NCBI RefSeq assembly: GCF_000429685.1
Contig: NZ_AUCI01000020.1
Span: 1 to 60,118 of the forward strand
Length of the DNA: 60,118 bases
Reading direction: 5' to 3'
Source of the DNA: Salibacterium aidingense DSM 18341
GTDB taxonomy: Bacteria; Bacillota; Bacilli; Bacillales; Marinococcaceae
Of the stretch, positions 24,519 to 33,576 are shown one piece after another. Each line of letters opens with the position of its first letter. The stretch's first letter is position 1. A program made the position numbers and the translations under genes. The notes below the pieces were generated by a model. It searched no databases and was not told where the DNA came from. It saw nothing but the letters and a program-made list of their open reading frames with translations.

Positions 24519-25337
24519 ATGGTGATAACTGTGAGGTTGAGTGTCAGTATATCGGAGGAAGCACCGGAACAGGCTCCCTTTGTTTATAAGGGGGATATTA
24601 TTACTCATATAAAAAAAGCATCAGAGATTGGGTATGAAGCCGTGGAACTGCATATCCGCCATCCGGAAAATATCGACGCGGATGCTGTTCGGCATGCGTG
24701 TGACACGTATAAGGTAGAGGTGTCTTCTATCGGAACCGGTCTGGGATATGGAATGGACCGTTTATCCCTTAGTGATTCCAATCCAGCTGTCAGGCGGCAG
24801 GCAGTAGAACGGTTGAAAGGTCATATTTCGCTCGCTTCTAAATGGAACTGCCTGGTTATTATTGGTTTAATGAAAGGGCAGATCAAAGACTGCGGCAGCA
24901 GGGAAGAGTATGAGAAGAATGTAATGGAAGCGCTGCAGGAGTGTGTCGATTATGCGGAAAGCCGGCAGGTCCTGATAGTACTTGAAGCCATAAATCGATA
25001 CGAAAGTGATGTCCTGAATACGCTCCAGGAGACAACAGCGTTTATTCGTGAATTTGATACCGACTATTTAAAGCTTCATATCGATACCTTCCATATGAAT
25101 ATGGAAGAAAACAGCATCCCGGCATCGATGCTGGAGGTCCGGGATTACATTGGGCACGTGCATGCAGCGGATAACAACCGGCTGTATCCGGGCAATGGTT
25201 TTTTTGATTTTAAAACATTTCTGGATACGTTAAAAGTAATAGATTATCAAGGAGATATAGCATTGGAGTGTACGGGACTTCCACGTCCCGATGAAGCGGC
25301 GTTGAAAGCCCGCTCCTATCTTTATTCCATCCTTTAG
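24519..25337 (+). CDS. Sugar phosphate isomerase/epimerase (TIM-barrel, AP-endonuclease 2 fold)
   Basis: A 272-residue protein of the xylose-isomerase-like TIM-barrel family. Metal-ligand candidates are Glu in LIVLEAINRYES, Asp and His in LKLHIDTFHMNMEE, His in YIGHVHAADNNR and Glu in IALECTGLP, the pattern of tagatose-3-epimerase and inosose-isomerase-like enzymes. No strong ribosome site precedes ATG 24519; GTG 24531 is an alternative. Together with the Gfo/Idh enzymes it resembles oxidoreductive isomerisation modules in which a keto intermediate is rearranged. Substrate unknown. Confidence 0.87.
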   Translation: MVITVRLSVSISEEAPEQAPFVYKGDIITHIKKASEIGYEAVELHIRHPENIDADAVRHACDTYKVEVSSIGTGLGYGMDRLSLSDSNPAVRRQAVERLKGHISLASKWNCLVIIGLMKGQIKDCGSREEYEKNVMEALQECVDYAESRQVLIVLEAINRYESDVLNTLQETTAFIREFDTDYLKLHIDTFHMNMEENSIPASMLEVRDYIGHVHAADNNRLYPGNGFFDFKTFLDTLKVIDYQGDIALECTGLPRPDEAALKARSYLYSIL

Positions 25338-25353
25338 GAAGAGGGTTTTCTGT

Positions 25354-26325
25354 ATGAAACAGTTTAATATGTATTTGGAGAAGTTGTTGCCTTACCTTAT
25401 CCCTCTTATTGTCCTGCTTGGCGTCACCGTGTTATCAGGGGCGCAGGTGCTGGCAGGGTGGGTGAAATGGATATTTGCTTTTGTCAGTTTTTCCAGCTGT
25501 CTTCGTCTGAACCTGCTGCAGGTGAAACAGGCGATTTTATTTCCATTCCCTGTGATTACCGGCATGCTCCTGCTGCAGGTTATTGTCCCGGTGATTGCTT
25601 ACACGAGTGGATTAATCTTTTTTACTGATGATATCTTGCTCATTGCCGGTCTTGTTCTTGCATTTACTATTCCGACCGGTGTGATCACGATTATGTGGAG
25701 TGATATTAACAAAGCCAATACGGGCCTGACCGTGACCATCGTCATCCTTAATACGATGGTATCTCCGTTGCTTGTGCCGGTGACCCTGAATATTCTTGTC
25801 GGCACGCAGGTCTCCATGGATGTTCCCGGTATTATGCTCGGGCTTTTTTGGATGGTGGTGCTGCCGTCACTGGCTGCTGTCCTATTTAACCGGATCAGCG
25901 AAACAAAGGCCCAAAGAACAGGGAGTTTCCTTGCACCGTTTTCAAAAATAGGGGTTCTGATTGTCATCCTAATTAATAGTGCTGTCGTGGCTCCGTACTT
26001 TCAAACGATATCGATGCGTTTGATTTTTTTGTTTTTTCTGGTGTTTGGAATTGCCTGTGCTGCATATATATTAGGTTTTACAGCAGCCAAAGTGTTCAAA
26101 TGGGAAGATGCGACGGCGGTCAGCTTAATGTATACTGCCGGTATGCGTAACACAGGGGTCGGTGCCACGATTGCGGTTACCTATTTCCCCCCTGCAGCTG
26201 CCCTTCCTGTCGTATTGGCAATTGTTTTTCAACAATTTCTTGCCTCGTTTGCCGGGCGGCTGGTTCAAATGTATGCTAAAAAACAGGAAAAAAAGGAAGG
26301 AGCTCCACTAAGACAAGTGAAGTAA
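25354..26325 (+). CDS. BASS (bile acid:sodium symporter) family transporter
   Basis: A 323-residue membrane protein with about nine to ten hydrophobic helices. LAFTIPTGVITIMWSDINKANTGLTVTIVILNTMVSPLLVP and MYTAGMRNTGVGATIAVTYFPPAAALPVVLAIVFQQ are the two conserved unwound-helix regions of the BASS fold. Known members carry organic anions such as bile acids, pantothenate or pyruvate with sodium, which fits a halophile living on sugar acids. GGAAGAGGG precedes the ATG. It lies in the same operon as the isomerase, with a 16-base gap. Transport direction and substrate are unknown. Confidence 0.82.
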   Translation: MKQFNMYLEKLLPYLIPLIVLLGVTVLSGAQVLAGWVKWIFAFVSFSSCLRLNLLQVKQAILFPFPVITGMLLLQVIVPVIAYTSGLIFFTDDILLIAGLVLAFTIPTGVITIMWSDINKANTGLTVTIVILNTMVSPLLVPVTLNILVGTQVSMDVPGIMLGLFWMVVLPSLAAVLFNRISETKAQRTGSFLAPFSKIGVLIVILINSAVVAPYFQTISMRLIFLFFLVFGIACAAYILGFTAAKVFKWEDATAVSLMYTAGMRNTGVGATIAVTYFPPAAALPVVLAIVFQQFLASFAGRLVQMYAKKQEKKEGAPLRQVK

Positions 26326-26356
26326 TGGACATTTTCCGGGGAAGAAGGGAAGGATA

Positions 26357-27676
26357 GTGAATCAAAAGTCTTCTGGCATTACGTATAAAACGCTTGCGGC
26401 GTTTTTTATTCCTTTAGGCATTTCCTCCAGTCTGACCTCGATCACTCACATTATCATTAACGGAACGTTAAGCCGGGGGGATAATGCTGCCTTTATTGTG
26501 GCCTGCTATGCGGTGGCCTTTTCTATGTTTGGGATCGTGGAAAAACCGATGATTGTGTTCAGACAGACGAGTTCTGCTCTCGTACGTGGGAGAAGTACAT
26601 TTAAACCGCTGTTTCTTGTATTTGTATATGTCACCATTATCATGATGTCGGTAAGCATGGTGATCAGTTTTACCCCGGCGGGACGATGGATGTTTGTTCA
26701 CTTATTCAATGCAGATGAAAACATGGTGCGTACCATTTCTTTGACATTTTTTGTAATCACCTTTGTGATTATTTTTTCAGGCATCCGCGGGATTTATCAG
26801 GGAATTATTATTCAGCACCTGCAGACAAAATGGCTTACCATTGGTGTTATTGTCCGGGTGGCCGGCATGTTCCTGGTTTCGTACTGGTTTATTGCCACCG
26901 ACCATATAACCAGTATGGCTGGTGCGGCCATTTTTTTAACGGGGATGTTTATAGAATGTGTCATCAGTGTTTGGAAAGGTCATGCGATTCTAAAAAACAC
27001 CGAAGACTCGTCTGAAGTATTATATAAAAAAGATATTATGCCTTTTTACATACCCCTGGTCGTATATTTTTTATTTCAAACCATGCTTCAGCCTTTAATT
27101 TATATTTTTCTTTCGCAAAGCAGAGATATGGAAATTAGTATAGCTTCCTTTGCGCTTGCCTTTACTATCTCGCAATTAATGTTAAGTTTTTTTATGTATA
27201 CGCATCAAATTGTGCTACAATTTCATCAAAGGGATCGTTCAAAAGTATGGAAATTTACTATGTTTTTAAGCATGGCTCCGACCCTGCTGCTTCTTTTCAT
27301 ATCCTTTACTCCTGCAGGATTATGGTTTATGAAGGTTATTATGGGAGCGGAACCGGGCCTGGCGGAACCAACACTGGTGGTGCTGCAGTTTTTTATTCTT
27401 AAAGTTCTGGTCTTCCCCTGGGTTGATTTTTTTAATGGATTTATTATGCTGGAACGCAGGACACCCAGGATGATGGTCAGTCAGACGGTAAACCTGGTCG
27501 TTGTCACTCTGGTATTGGCTTTACTTGTAAACGCTTTCCCAGGGTGGAATGGAGCAAGCGGTGCGATTGCGGCATCCATAGGGGAAACGGCAGGACTAGT
27601 AACTGTTATTTTATTAGTATACCGGGGGAAAAATAAACTCAGATTTTCTAAAAAAAGAAGCCAGGAGATGCAGTGA
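26357..27676 (+). CDS. MATE/MOP superfamily membrane protein
   Basis: A 439-residue protein with about twelve hydrophobic helices in two similar halves, resembling the MATE branch of the multidrug/oligosaccharidyl-lipid/polysaccharide superfamily. The start YKTLAAFFIPLGISSSLTSITHIIINGTLSRGD resembles a group of uncharacterised Bacillus MATE-like proteins. Start is GTG 26357 after AAGGGAAGG. A sodium- or proton-driven exporter in a catabolic operon is unexpected; it could export a toxic intermediate or act on a lipid-linked precursor. Family assignment is moderately certain. Confidence 0.75.
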   Translation: MNQKSSGITYKTLAAFFIPLGISSSLTSITHIIINGTLSRGDNAAFIVACYAVAFSMFGIVEKPMIVFRQTSSALVRGRSTFKPLFLVFVYVTIIMMSVSMVISFTPAGRWMFVHLFNADENMVRTISLTFFVITFVIIFSGIRGIYQGIIIQHLQTKWLTIGVIVRVAGMFLVSYWFIATDHITSMAGAAIFLTGMFIECVISVWKGHAILKNTEDSSEVLYKKDIMPFYIPLVVYFLFQTMLQPLIYIFLSQSRDMEISIASFALAFTISQLMLSFFMYTHQIVLQFHQRDRSKVWKFTMFLSMAPTLLLLFISFTPAGLWFMKVIMGAEPGLAEPTLVVLQFFILKVLVFPWVDFFNGFIMLERRTPRMMVSQTVNLVVVTLVLALLVNAFPGWNGASGAIAASIGETAGLVTVILLVYRGKNKLRFSKKRSQEMQ

Positions 27677-27691
27677 CAGGAGGAGTGCCTG

Positions 27692-29479
27692 TTGACAGAA
27701 AGAAGGGAAAAAAAGAGTATCCTAAACCGATTTATGTCCTATATGAAGATGCTTCATCCAACCAATATTTTTAACCGGTTTACCAAAATCCGCAATAAGC
27801 TGTTCTCCTTAACATTTTTGCTGATGGCCATGTTCGGGGTCATGGGGCTTCTTATTTTTTATTTGTTGTCTGAGATCTATGAAGAGAAAATCTATGATGA
27901 AGCAGCCAGCAACCTTCATCTAGCATCCAACGTACTTGATAACGAATTAAAGAATATGGAGGATTATTCTTTTCAAATCATTACAGATCCGAGTATCCAG
28001 GTATATGTGGAGCAGCTCACCAATGTGGAGAACAGCTATACGTCCTACCGGGCACGCATGAATCTGGTGAACAGATTGAACTTATACTTGAATCAGGAAT
28101 CCTATATTTCTTCCATGCTGGTAGTAGATGGGCAGGGAAATTTCATAAACGCAGGCTTCTCGCCCGATATAGAAATAAATATGGATCAATTAATAAGCAG
28201 AATTGAAGAGGTTGGGGGAGGGAATATTTGGAAAGGATATCCGGAGGAAGAAGTTCTTATTGCGGCGAGAGAGATTCGAAAACAGGAGAACCTGGCTCTG
28301 GATCATCTGGGTTACTTTGTAGTCATGATTGACCTGGAAGATATGATAAACCGGACTTTGAATATTACAACCGATAAAAATTTTGTCCTGACCAAAGAAG
28401 GCGAGGTTATATATTCTGATACGTTTGAGTCCAACACAATTAACACATTTTTAGATATCCCGCAGGATAATGAGTACACCATCACAGAAGTTGATCATGA
28501 AGAATTTTTTGTGACCCATCAGCCTTCTCGTTATTACAATCTCACGTATTACAACACTCTTCCCTTTGAAGATGTCGACAGTCAAAAAAGCCTGATTTAT
28601 CAGTTGATGACAGGTTATTTACTGCTTGTTATTGTCATAACAATTTTTATAAGCCGTCAGTCGGCCAAAGCCATTTCCAGACCGATTGAGGCGTTGACGC
28701 AGCGTATGAAGAAAGTGCAGCAGGGAAATTTCGACCAGGTGGAATACAAAAAAACTGCTTATTTAAAAGATGAAATTGGCGATCTGCAGCGGAACTTTCA
28801 TATTATGCTGGATAAGATTAATGAACTGATTAAAGAAAATTATACAAAACAGCTTGTCATTAAAGAAACGGAATACAAGGCACTGCAATCCCAGATTAAT
28901 CCCCATTTTTTATATAATACGTTAGATTCCATCCACTGGATGGCCAAAATGAACCAGCAGGAAAAAATCTCAACGATGGCTGAAGCTCTTGGAAGCATGA
29001 TGAGAAATATCATAAGCAAGAAAAAACCATTAATAAAAATTGCAGAAGAGCTGGAAATAGTAGAAAACTATATAACCATTCAAAAGTTCCGGTACGGCGA
29101 AAGACTAACGTTTGAATTGCAGCGGGAGACGGGTGTGGAAGAACTAAGTATTCCTAAACTTACAATCCAGCCGATTGTGGAAAATGCGATTCAGCATGGT
29201 CTGGAAGAAATGATGGATCCCTGTACGATTACCGTCCACATCGCTGCTCAGGAAGAAAAAGTTGAGATCGTTATCCGTGATAACGGACCTGGGATTGATG
29301 AAGAAACGATTCACCAGATTCATGAAGGCAACGTGAAGCCAAAAGGGTCAGGCATTGGATTGTATAACATTAATGAAAGGATTCATCTGATGTTTGGAGA
29401 AGATGGCGGGGTAAGCATCAAAAGCGGCAAGGAAGGAGGAACGGTGGTCACGATTACACTGCCATATATGAAGGGATGA
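27692..29479 (+). CDS. YesM-type sensor histidine kinase
   Basis: A 595-residue membrane sensor kinase. The first helix lies at about 37-60, an extracytoplasmic sensing domain of about 240 residues follows, and a second helix (about 305-325) leads into a HAMP linker. The His_kinase domain has ALQSQINPHFLYNTLDSIHWMAK with phospho-acceptor His405. The ATP-binding domain has PIVENAIQHGLEE, IRDNGPGIDEE and GSGIGLYNINER. Translation starts at TTG 27692, 8 bases after AGGAGG. The partner regulator overlaps its end. As with B. subtilis YesM, it probably senses an extracellular carbohydrate or a substrate-loaded binding protein and controls the importer operon. Confidence 0.94.
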   Translation: MTERREKKSILNRFMSYMKMLHPTNIFNRFTKIRNKLFSLTFLLMAMFGVMGLLIFYLLSEIYEEKIYDEAASNLHLASNVLDNELKNMEDYSFQIITDPSIQVYVEQLTNVENSYTSYRARMNLVNRLNLYLNQESYISSMLVVDGQGNFINAGFSPDIEINMDQLISRIEEVGGGNIWKGYPEEEVLIAAREIRKQENLALDHLGYFVVMIDLEDMINRTLNITTDKNFVLTKEGEVIYSDTFESNTINTFLDIPQDNEYTITEVDHEEFFVTHQPSRYYNLTYYNTLPFEDVDSQKSLIYQLMTGYLLLVIVITIFISRQSAKAISRPIEALTQRMKKVQQGNFDQVEYKKTAYLKDEIGDLQRNFHIMLDKINELIKENYTKQLVIKETEYKALQSQINPHFLYNTLDSIHWMAKMNQQEKISTMAEALGSMMRNIISKKKPLIKIAEELEIVENYITIQKFRYGERLTFELQRETGVEELSIPKLTIQPIVENAIQHGLEEMMDPCTITVHIAAQEEKVEIVIRDNGPGIDEETIHQIHEGNVKPKGSGIGLYNINERIHLMFGEDGGVSIKSGKEGGTVVTITLPYMKG

Positions 29480-29484
29480 GTTGG

Positions 29485-31038
29485 ATGTATGAAATAATGG
29501 TTGTGGATGACGAGGTGAACATCCTGGAGGGTATTGTTACGATGGTTGACTGGGAAAGCTGCGGGACACGTCTTTCCAGCAAGGCTTACAATGGCCGGAT
29601 GGCCTATGAGATGATCCAGAAGAACCCTCCGGATATTGTACTGACGGATATTAAAATGCCTGGTTTAAATGGTATTGAATTGATCGAAAAAGTCCATGAA
29701 CAATTTCCTTCCACACGTTTTATTGTTCTTTCGGGCTATGATGAATTTGAATTTGCAAAAACAGCCATGAAATGTGGAGTCAAACACTATCTTTTGAAAC
29801 CAAGCAATGAGACAAAAATTGAAGAGGCGATCAGAGAAGTCGTTCAGGATCTGGAAAAATCAAAGGAGAAAGAAGAGTTTATTGAAAATATTCGAACGAA
29901 TCTGCATAAGGTCATTCCTAAAGCAAAAGAACAGTTTTTAAGAGAGTTTATCATCAATAAAAAATACGATATTAAGGAATGGACTTATTATCAGGAATTG
30001 TTCGGACTGGATACCCGATGGGAGACGTTCCGCCTGGTTGGCTGTGTCATTGATGAAGCGTTTGAGTATGAGCATTTATTCACCTTAAAGGAAATACTGA
30101 ATAACCAGATTGCAGAATGTCAGGAGATTTTGCTTTCCACTATTATATCCGAGCGGGTAGTACTGCTGGTGGAAGGAAGTGAAACGAAAACGTTAATTGA
30201 TCACATTAAAGCCGTGAAAAACGAATGGAAGTCCCTGGACCATGGAAGTTTTACGACAGCTATAAGCGGAACGGGCAATATCACTCAGCTGCATCTGCTG
30301 TATCAGGAAGTATTGGAAGGCCTTTCGCACCGTTTTTATCTGGGGCGGGGAGGTATTGTTACTTCTGAGGATATTAAAGAGGGAGAACAGGGAGTAAAAG
30401 GTCTGTCTATCGATCATGAATCTCTCCTGCTCGCCATACGCAGCGGGAATAAAGAAGAAACCGCTGAATATCTTCAATATTTTTTTAATACTTTACAGAA
30501 AGCGAAATTTGATGTACAGGTCGTGCGTTCCCACTGTCTGGAATTATTTATGTCATTAATGCGTCAGACAGATAAAGAAACGATGGAACAATTATTTGAC
30601 TATGTCCCCCGCTTTCATACGTTTTCTTCCCTCCCGGAAATTGAAACATTTATGGAAAAAATTGCTCTGGAGATTGCGGAGACTAATTATACCACTAAAA
30701 GAAATACCCAAAACCAGCTTGTAAACCAAGTGATGGACTATGCGAAACAGCATCTGGATGATGAGTCCCTGTCCCTTTCCAGCATTGCTTCTGATGTATT
30801 TTATATGAACTCCGATTACCTGGGAAAGTTATTTAAAAAAGAGACAGGAGAGAAATTTTCCACCTATTTAATGAGAGAACGGATGGAGCAGGCGGTTCAT
30901 TTTATTGATAAGTCGGACGAAGTGAAGATGTTTGAAGTAGCAGAAAAAGTTGGGTTCGGAAATAATCCCCGTTATTTCAGCCAGGTGTTTAAAAAGCATA
31001 CCGGCTACACTCCTACAGAATATAAAAAGAATTCGTGA
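29485..31038 (+). CDS. YesN-type response regulator with AraC DNA-binding domain
   Basis: A two-domain regulator of 517 residues from the chosen start. The receiver domain has Asp8-Asp9, phospho-acceptor Asp55 in IVLTDIKMPG and Lys105 in HYLLKPSN. A long middle region (about 130-400) follows, then a C-terminal AraC double helix-turn-helix (about 415-515) with LSSIASDVFYMNSDYLGKLFKKETG and VAEKVGFGNNPRYFSQVFKKHTGYTPTEY. ATG 29485 is preferred to ATG 29476 because AAGGG directly touches the earlier codon. Its likely target is the direct repeat at 19126-19160. Confidence 0.93.
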   Translation: MYEIMVVDDEVNILEGIVTMVDWESCGTRLSSKAYNGRMAYEMIQKNPPDIVLTDIKMPGLNGIELIEKVHEQFPSTRFIVLSGYDEFEFAKTAMKCGVKHYLLKPSNETKIEEAIREVVQDLEKSKEKEEFIENIRTNLHKVIPKAKEQFLREFIINKKYDIKEWTYYQELFGLDTRWETFRLVGCVIDEAFEYEHLFTLKEILNNQIAECQEILLSTIISERVVLLVEGSETKTLIDHIKAVKNEWKSLDHGSFTTAISGTGNITQLHLLYQEVLEGLSHRFYLGRGGIVTSEDIKEGEQGVKGLSIDHESLLLAIRSGNKEETAEYLQYFFNTLQKAKFDVQVVRSHCLELFMSLMRQTDKETMEQLFDYVPRFHTFSSLPEIETFMEKIALEIAETNYTTKRNTQNQLVNQVMDYAKQHLDDESLSLSSIASDVFYMNSDYLGKLFKKETGEKFSTYLMRERMEQAVHFIDKSDEVKMFEVAEKVGFGNNPRYFSQVFKKHTGYTPTEYKKNS

Positions 31039-31077
31039 AAATGAGTTCCGAAAATGAGAATTGTTCTCCTCATTAAT

Positions 31078-31106
31078 AAGACAGAAGTGCAGCCATTCCT
31101 TATAAT
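31078..31106 (+). promoter_or_regulatory. Candidate promoter of the two-gene Gfo/Idh operon
   Basis: AAGACA (31078-31083), 17-bp spacer, TATAAT (31101-31106), 45 bp before the gene. A small dyad, AATGAG and CTCATT at 31053-31074, lies just upstream. Confidence 0.5.
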
Positions 31107-31150
31107 TTTTATAACATTACCTTCGCAGTAAATGGAAGGAGAGCTTGCGG

Positions 31151-32224
31151 ATGACACCAGCAACTAAACTAGATTACGAACCTGAACCGAAACCGGGCCG
31201 TGCTGTGAATCCCGGCGAGTTTTTGATTGCGGCCGTCGGACTCGATCACGGACATATTAATGGGATGTGTGAGAAATTAACAGAAGCCGGGGCAAAAGTG
31301 AAATGGGTGTATGATTCTGATCCGGAAAAAGTAAGAACGTTTCAGGAAAAATTTCCACAGGCTGAGGCAGCAGCTGCAAAAAGCGATATTCTTGAAGATG
31401 ACGAGGTGCAGCTCGTCGCTGCCGCCCCCGTAACCTCCGCCCGTGGTGATCTCGGTTTGGAAGTTCAGGAAGCCGGGAAGCACTTTTTTACAGCAAAGGC
31501 CCCTTTTACCACCCTGGACCAATTGAAAAAAGCAAAAGCAAAAACAAAAGAAACCGGGTTAAAATGGGCAGTGAATTACAGTGAAAGAGTTGCAGTGGAA
31601 AGTGCCGTTTTTGCCGGCCAGCTCATTGAAAAAGGCGCCATCGGCCGGGTCGTTCAGGTGATAGGCACAGGGCCGCACCGATTAAACGCCCCGGCCCGTC
31701 CGCCATGGTTTTTTGAGAAAGAAAAGTATGGCGGCATTTTATGCGATATTGGCAGTCATCAAATTGAACAATTTCTTACGTTTAGCGGGGCTTCTGATGC
31801 ACGGGTGGAAGCCAGTAAAGTGGCCAACTATGCCAACAAAAAGTATCCCGAATTGGAAGACTTCGGAGATGCTTCCCTGGTTGCGGATAACGGAGCAGTC
31901 AACTATTTTCGTGTGGATTGGCTGACCCCGGACGGTCTGCGATCCTGGGGAGACGGGCGGACCATTATTCTTGGGACAGAAGGTTATATTGAACTGCGCA
32001 AAAATTTAAATGTGGCAAAAGAAGAAGAAGGAGATCATTTATTTTTGGTAAACCAGCAGGGGGAAAGACACTACTCGCTGCGGGGCAGGGTTGGGTTCCC
32101 TTTTTACCGGAATCTCATTCTTGATTGTTTACATCATACGGAAAATGCAATGACCCAGGATCACGCCTTTAAGGCAGCGGAATTATGTCTTACCGCTCAA
32201 CAGAGGGCGGTCCGTGTGGAATAG
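31151..32224 (+). CDS. Gfo/Idh/MocA family oxidoreductase
   Basis: A 357-residue NAD(P)-dependent dehydrogenase. The Rossmann region contains LIAAVGLDHGHINGMCEKL, and the catalytic lysine lies in HFFTAKAPFTTLDQL, where the usual EKP reads AKAP. GGILCDIGSHQIEQFL carries the conserved His region and GTEGYIEL is a family landmark. ATG 31151 is chosen over TTG 31145 because AAGGAGA stands 8-9 bases ahead of it. It forms a pair with the next Gfo/Idh gene 18 bases downstream. Function on a sugar, inositol or sugar-acid derivative is likely but not specified. Confidence 0.87.
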   Translation: MTPATKLDYEPEPKPGRAVNPGEFLIAAVGLDHGHINGMCEKLTEAGAKVKWVYDSDPEKVRTFQEKFPQAEAAAAKSDILEDDEVQLVAAAPVTSARGDLGLEVQEAGKHFFTAKAPFTTLDQLKKAKAKTKETGLKWAVNYSERVAVESAVFAGQLIEKGAIGRVVQVIGTGPHRLNAPARPPWFFEKEKYGGILCDIGSHQIEQFLTFSGASDARVEASKVANYANKKYPELEDFGDASLVADNGAVNYFRVDWLTPDGLRSWGDGRTIILGTEGYIELRKNLNVAKEEEGDHLFLVNQQGERHYSLRGRVGFPFYRNLILDCLHHTENAMTQDHAFKAAELCLTAQQRAVRVE

Positions 32225-32242
32225 GGAATAGAGGAGGAGCTT

Positions 32243-33436
32243 ATGGGAAAATCCGTATCTATCGTTCTTGTTGGAATCGGAGGTTACGGCAATCATTACT
32301 TAAAGGAACTATGGAACCATGCCATGTTTGACAGCATTCAGGGTGTCGTGGACATCGCCCCGGAAAACAGCAATTATTATGAGGAAATCAAAGCAAACAA
32401 TATTCCTGTGTATTCCTCATTGGAGTCCTTTTATCAGGATTGCCAGGCGGACTTGGCTGTGATCTCCACACCGATTCATTTTCATACCGGGCAGACGATT
32501 TGTGCCCTGGAAAATGGAAGTAATGTCTTATGTGAAAAGCCAATGACACCAAGCGTGGAAGATGCTGAACAAATGATCAGACTGAAAAAAGAAAAAAATA
32601 AATTTGTAGCAATAGGGTTTGACTGGTCCTTTAGTGATGTTATTCAGAAGTTGAAAAAAGATATTGCCGCAGGGATCTTTGGGAAACCGCTGCGCATGAA
32701 AACGCTGGTATTATGGCCTCGTTCGGAAAATTATTATGAAAGGGCTTCCTGGGCTGGGAAAAAGTATTCCAGAGAGGGAACCCCGATATTTGACAGCGTT
32801 GCTAACAACGCTACGTCTCACTTTCTCCACAATATGTTTTATATTCTTGGGGAGCGTCCTGAAAGAAGTGCAGCATTAAAGACACTGACAGCCGAATTAT
32901 ATCGTGCCAATAACATAGAAACATTTGATACGTGTGTATTGAAAGGAGAAATGGACGGGGGCACGCAGGTTTATTACTATGCCACCCATGCCGTCACCGA
33001 AGAACTTGGCCCGGTGTACGAGTATGTGTTTGAAAAAGCGGTGCTTTCATATGTGAAAAACGAGGAAATTCTGGCAGAGTTTCAAGACGGTACTCAAGTC
33101 TCCTACGGGGATCCTGAAAAAGAACGGGCGCATAAACTTTATCATTGTATAGACGCTGTTCAGCAGCAGAAAACCGAAACGGTTTGTGGACCAGAAGCTG
33201 CGCTTACTCACGTCCAGACGATCCGCGCTCTGCATGAATCTGTGCCGGAAGCGGCTCTTTTTCCTGAAGAACGGCTTCAATATGAACCGGATTCCCGAAT
33301 GCGTTCCGTGAAAGATTTAAATATCTTACTAAAGCAATGCTATGATGACTGGGAAACTCCCAGCGAAAAAGAGGATATAACCTGGGCTAAACAGGGACGG
33401 ACTATATCGCTTCCCTCCCCTAAAAGCCTGTCCTAA
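32243..33436 (+). CDS. Gfo/Idh/MocA family oxidoreductase
   Basis: A 397-residue NAD(P)-dependent dehydrogenase with a typical N terminus, SIVLVGIGGYGNHYLKEL, the EKP motif in NVLCEKPMTPSVEDAEQM (about 92-109), and a longer C-terminal half than its neighbour. The segment SVANNATSHFLHNMFYILGE holds the likely catalytic His region. AGGAGGAGCTT precedes the ATG. It is the third Gfo/Idh protein of the island and ends it, being followed by a strong terminator. Confidence 0.88.
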   Translation: MGKSVSIVLVGIGGYGNHYLKELWNHAMFDSIQGVVDIAPENSNYYEEIKANNIPVYSSLESFYQDCQADLAVISTPIHFHTGQTICALENGSNVLCEKPMTPSVEDAEQMIRLKKEKNKFVAIGFDWSFSDVIQKLKKDIAAGIFGKPLRMKTLVLWPRSENYYERASWAGKKYSREGTPIFDSVANNATSHFLHNMFYILGERPERSAALKTLTAELYRANNIETFDTCVLKGEMDGGTQVYYYATHAVTEELGPVYEYVFEKAVLSYVKNEEILAEFQDGTQVSYGDPEKERAHKLYHCIDAVQQQKTETVCGPEAALTHVQTIRALHESVPEAALFPEERLQYEPDSRMRSVKDLNILLKQCYDDWETPSEKEDITWAKQGRTISLPSPKSLS

Positions 33437-33452
33437 ATTCATCCATCTTTCT

Positions 33453-33480
33453 TCCCCCTATGAAGGGGGATTTTTTATTG
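33453..33480 (+). terminator. Terminator ending the catabolic island
   Basis: TCCCCCT and AAGGGGGA pair around a short loop and are followed by TTTTTTATT. Confidence 0.85.
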
Positions 33481-33510
33481 TGATTCAAAATCTGAGAAAA
33501 TTTTCATGGC

Positions 33511-33539
33511 AGGACAGCGGCGTGGGATCATGATATGAT
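33511..33539 (+). promoter_or_regulatory. Candidate promoter of mqnB-mqnD
   Basis: AGGACA (33511-33516), 17-bp spacer, TATGAT (33534-33539), about 38 bp before mqnB. Confidence 0.45.
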
Positions 33540-33576
33540 AAGTAAAGGTGTAATTGCAGCAAAGGAGTTTCACAAC

